Below, piece after piece: positions 61,854-64,000 of a DNA stretch of 64,000 nucleotides. The translations under genes and the position numbers were made by a program. The stretch is from assembly GCF_014145615.1 (NCBI RefSeq), contig NZ_JACIVH010000074.1, forward strand, positions 1 to 64,000, read 5' to 3'. Numbering within the stretch: position 1 is the stretch's first letter; every line of letters starts with the position of its first letter. The notes beneath the pieces were generated by a model, which saw nothing but the letters and a program-made list of their open reading frames with translations, was not told where the DNA came from and ran no database searches. This DNA comes from Limosilactobacillus balticus (GTDB lineage Bacteria > Bacillota > Bacilli > Lactobacillales > Lactobacillaceae).

Positions 61854-62721
61854 TAGTTAAGAGATCCCATAATTTCTGCTTGGGGGCTGTTAACAGTTCA
61901 GTTGAACGGGTAACAGCTGACAGACGAAATGATTGTTTTAACGGGCTAGTAACATTTAATGAATGAATGTTATCTTCTGGGGTAATCGCCAAACTTGTTA
62001 AATAGGCAATTCCAAGATTTTCCGCAACCATGGTTTTGATAACGTGAATGTCAGCGGTGCGGTAGATGACTTGGGGACGAAAATGAGCCAAATGAGAGAT
62101 TTGCTTAAAGGCTTGCTCATGAAAGAATTCAGTAGCAGGAACAATAAAGCGTTCATCTTTAAGAGTAGCAAAATCAACCTCCTTTTTAGTTGCGAGGGGA
62201 TGATGCTTACTAACGATAATCTTAAAGGGGTACTCAGCTAGTTCGGTAGTTTTTAAGCCCACTTCTTTTAGGGGATTAAGCGATCCAAGTAATGCCATGT
62301 CAAGGTTGCCGTGCTTAAGCATCTTGAGAATTTCCTTAGAACCGTGCTCAGAGGTTTCCAAGTGACTTAAAAGTCCTTCTCGCATTAATAGCGGGGTTAA
62401 GGGCGGAAAGTAATAATTGCCGATGATAGGTGGTAGCCCAAAACGAATACTAGATGATTCGGCTTGATTGATTTCTTGGTGAGCAATCTTTAATTCGTTT
62501 AAGATCACGTCAACGTGGACAGCAAATTGCTTCCCGGTTGGCGTGATATGCAATTGTTTATGGACATGGTCACGGATAAAAAATGAAGTGTCAAAATCTT
62601 TTTCTAGTCGTTGGATGGCCATTGTAATAGTTGGTTGACTGACATTGAATTTTGCTGCAACTTGCGAAAAATTTTTATATTTTACCAGTGCTTGATAATA
62701 TTTTAGATCGTTTAATTTCAT
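61825..62721 (-). CDS. mleR: LysR-family regulator, probable MleR
   Basis: 298 residues from ATG at 62721, behind AGGAAGG; the longer frame starts in the leader. N-terminal helix-turn-helix FSQVAAKFNVSQPTITMAIQ and LysR effector domain. It is divergent from the malolactic enzyme gene, the arrangement of mleR-mleS in lactic acid bacteria, where it activates the malolactic operon with malate. The gene symbol rests on this context. Confidence 0.82.
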   Translation of the reverse strand: MKLNDLKYYQALVKYKNFSQVAAKFNVSQPTITMAIQRLEKDFDTSFFIRDHVHKQLHITPTGKQFAVHVDVILNELKIAHQEINQAESSSIRFGLPPIIGNYYFPPLTPLLMREGLLSHLETSEHGSKEILKMLKHGNLDMALLGSLNPLKEVGLKTTELAEYPFKIIVSKHHPLATKKEVDFATLKDERFIVPATEFFHEQAFKQISHLAHFRPQVIYRTADIHVIKTMVAENLGIAYLTSLAITPEDNIHSLNVTSPLKQSFRLSAVTRSTELLTAPKQKLWDLLTTKKERQITV

Positions 62722-62857
62722 AAGAAATGCCTTCCTGCCAGTGATTATAATGGGTACTATCAATTTTATTTATATCATAGCATATATTTGACTATAAACT
62801 GGCGCTGGAATTACTCTAAGAATGTTGAAACAGATAAAACGTAAAGGATAGGCGATA

Positions 62858-64000
62858 ATGTTGCGCAAAGGAATGCAAATGTTAAATGACCCCTTTAAGA
62901 ATAAGGGAACTGCTTTTACAATTGAAGAGCGAAAAAAGTATGGTTTATTAGGTTTGTTACCATCTTGTGTAAGAACGATTGAGGAACAGGCAGACGAAAT
63001 CTATCGGTTATATCAATCTAAGAACTCACGGATTGAACAGCGCCACCTATTGATGGAAGTATTCAATACTAACCGCACTCTTTTCTTCTACTTAATGGAA
63101 AAACATATTGCGGAATTTATGCCGGTTGTGTATGACCCCGTAATTGCTGAGGCGATTGAGCAATATAATGAACGTTACATTAAGCCACAAGATGCTGCAT
63201 ATTTGAGTATTGAGCATCCTGACTTAATTAAAGAAGAACTTGCTGATGCCGCCGATGGTCGTGATATTCGCCTTATCGTTGTTACAGATGCTGAAGGAAT
63301 CCTTGGTATTGGCGACTGGGGTGTAAATGGGGTTGATATTTCTGTTGGAAAATTAATGGTTTACACAGCAGCGGCTGGGATTGATCCATCCCAAGTTCTC
63401 CCGGTTTCTATTGATGCTGGGACTAATAATGAAAAATTATTAAAATCCGCTAATTACTTAGGAAATCGAATTAAGCGGGTTGAAGGTCAAGAATACTTTG
63501 ACTTTATCGATAAGTTTGTTGATGCAGTTGAAGAATTGTTCCCTAAGAGTTTATTACACTTTGAAGATTTTGGTCGGGGAACGGCTGCGCGGATTCTTGA
63601 TAAGTACCAGGATAAGATTTTAACCTTTAACGATGATATTCAAGGAACTGGAATTATTGCCTTAGCTGGTGTGCTCGGAGCTATGAATATCTCAAAAGAA
63701 AAGTTAACGGACCAAACATTCTTAACGTTCGGTGCTGGTACCGCTGGAATGGGAATCGCTAAGATGCTTTATGACGAATTGATCCGTCAAGGCTTTACAC
63801 CGGAAGAAGCAAAGAAGCACTTCTATCTTGTTGACAAGCAAGGATTATTATTTGACGATACGCCAGGCTTAACACCAAAGCAAAAGCCATTTACCCGTCA
63901 ACGGAGCGAGTTTGCTAATGCTGATGAATTAACTAATTTACTTGCTGTTGTTAAGGTTGTGCACCCAACAGTAATGATTGGTACGTCAACTCAACCAGGA
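62858..64000 (+). CDS. mleS: Malolactic enzyme / NAD-malic enzyme family (3' end outside window)
   Basis: 381 codons are visible of about 540 expected; the frame is open at the window end. Start ATG at 62858 with AAAGGATAGG upstream. Family motifs: [61 protein letters not shown] appearing here as [20 protein letters not shown] and [11 protein letters not shown] (NAD fold). It decarboxylates L-malate to lactate (malolactic) or pyruvate (malic). Divergence from an MleR-like regulator favours the malolactic role. Confidence 0.9.
   Translation, partial: MLRKGMQMLNDPFKNKGTAFTIEERKKYGLLGLLPSCVRTIEEQADEIYRLYQSKNSRIEQRHLLMEVFNTNRTLFFYLMEKHIAEFMPVVYDPVIAEAIEQYNERYIKPQDAAYLSIEHPDLIKEELADAADGRDIRLIVVTDAEGILGIGDWGVNGVDISVGKLMVYTAAAGIDPSQVLPVSIDAGTNNEKLLKSANYLGNRIKRVEGQEYFDFIDKFVDAVEELFPKSLLHFEDFGRGTAARILDKYQDKILTFNDDIQGTGIIALAGVLGAMNISKEKLTDQTFLTFGAGTAGMGIAKMLYDELIRQGFTPEEAKKHFYLVDKQGLLFDDTPGLTPKQKPFTRQRSEFANADELTNLLAVVKVVHPTVMIGTSTQPG

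Noticed and set aside
1-64000. Search for tRNA, rRNA, insertion sequences, prophage or anti-phage genes
   Set aside because: No matching conserved motifs, transposase-like proteins or flanking duplications were seen.

Overview
The window looks like a chromosomal segment of a low-GC Gram-positive lactobacillus. The best match by gene content is Limosilactobacillus reuteri of the urease-positive, rodent-associated type. This is inferred from AT-rich intergenic DNA, strong AGGAGG ribosome binding sites, several TTG/GTG starts, LPXTG surface proteins with MucBP-like modules, a full urease cluster, sucrose phosphorylase, oleate hydratase and a malolactic enzyme. No database search was possible. 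No rRNA, tRNA, CRISPR array, insertion sequence or prophage was seen.

Layout. 1-1.8 kb: 3' end of a mucus-binding LPXTG protein, followed by a decayed MucBP fragment. 1.9-9.7 kb: a PTS EIIC-like membrane protein, efp, a lipoprotein, a small secreted protein, an alcohol dehydrogenase/phosphatase pair divergent from a LysR regulator, a frameshifted manA and a GNAT gene. 9.8-11.4 kb: an unknown protein and an HxlR-like regulator. 11.6-22.0 kb: one long collinear cluster amtB-ureI-ureABC-ureEFGD-two fluoride channels-nikMQO. It supplies ammonium and urea transport, the nickel enzyme, its maturation factors and nickel uptake. 22.1-27.0 kb: an atypical PhoP-like regulator divergent from pstSCAB-phoU, with 11-bp-phased repeats between them. 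27.1-28.1 kb: about 1 kb without genes, with three consecutive hairpins, a 15-T tract and a likely small RNA. 28.1-33.4 kb: nitroreductase, oleate hydratase, KtrB/KtrA potassium uptake and a small methyltransferase. 33.7-42.3 kb: mntH-hemH, a cysteine-synthase family gene behind an apparent cysteine leader-peptide attenuator, a YeiH-type transporter, an esterase, an Lsa-type ABC-F gene behind its own attenuator-like leader, and a Dyp peroxidase. 42.4-52.8 kb: a YfcC-type transporter with PepV, an MFS transporter with sucrose phosphorylase under two LacI-type operators, penicillin-recognising enzymes, and galM. 53.1-56.9 kb: a large coiled-coil LPXTG adhesin with 16 GDDTNK repeats, and a coiled-coil partner. 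57-64 kb: DUF2252 and pRiA4b-ORF3-like genes, a second alcohol dehydrogenase, a cyclophilin, and a LysR regulator divergent from a malolactic enzyme that runs off the window.

The strongest candidates for something not yet described are two cis-regulatory systems. One is a 28-codon leader ORF (36077-36163) with three consecutive Cys codons between a consensus promoter and a terminator ahead of a cysteine synthase gene. The other is the promoter, mini-ORF and terminator leader of the ABC-F gene (41095-41351). Other notable points are the fluoride channel pair inside a nickel/urease operon, the unusual non-coding block at 27.4-28.0 kb, the receiver-degenerate PhoP homologue, and the poly-T tract upstream of the adhesin.
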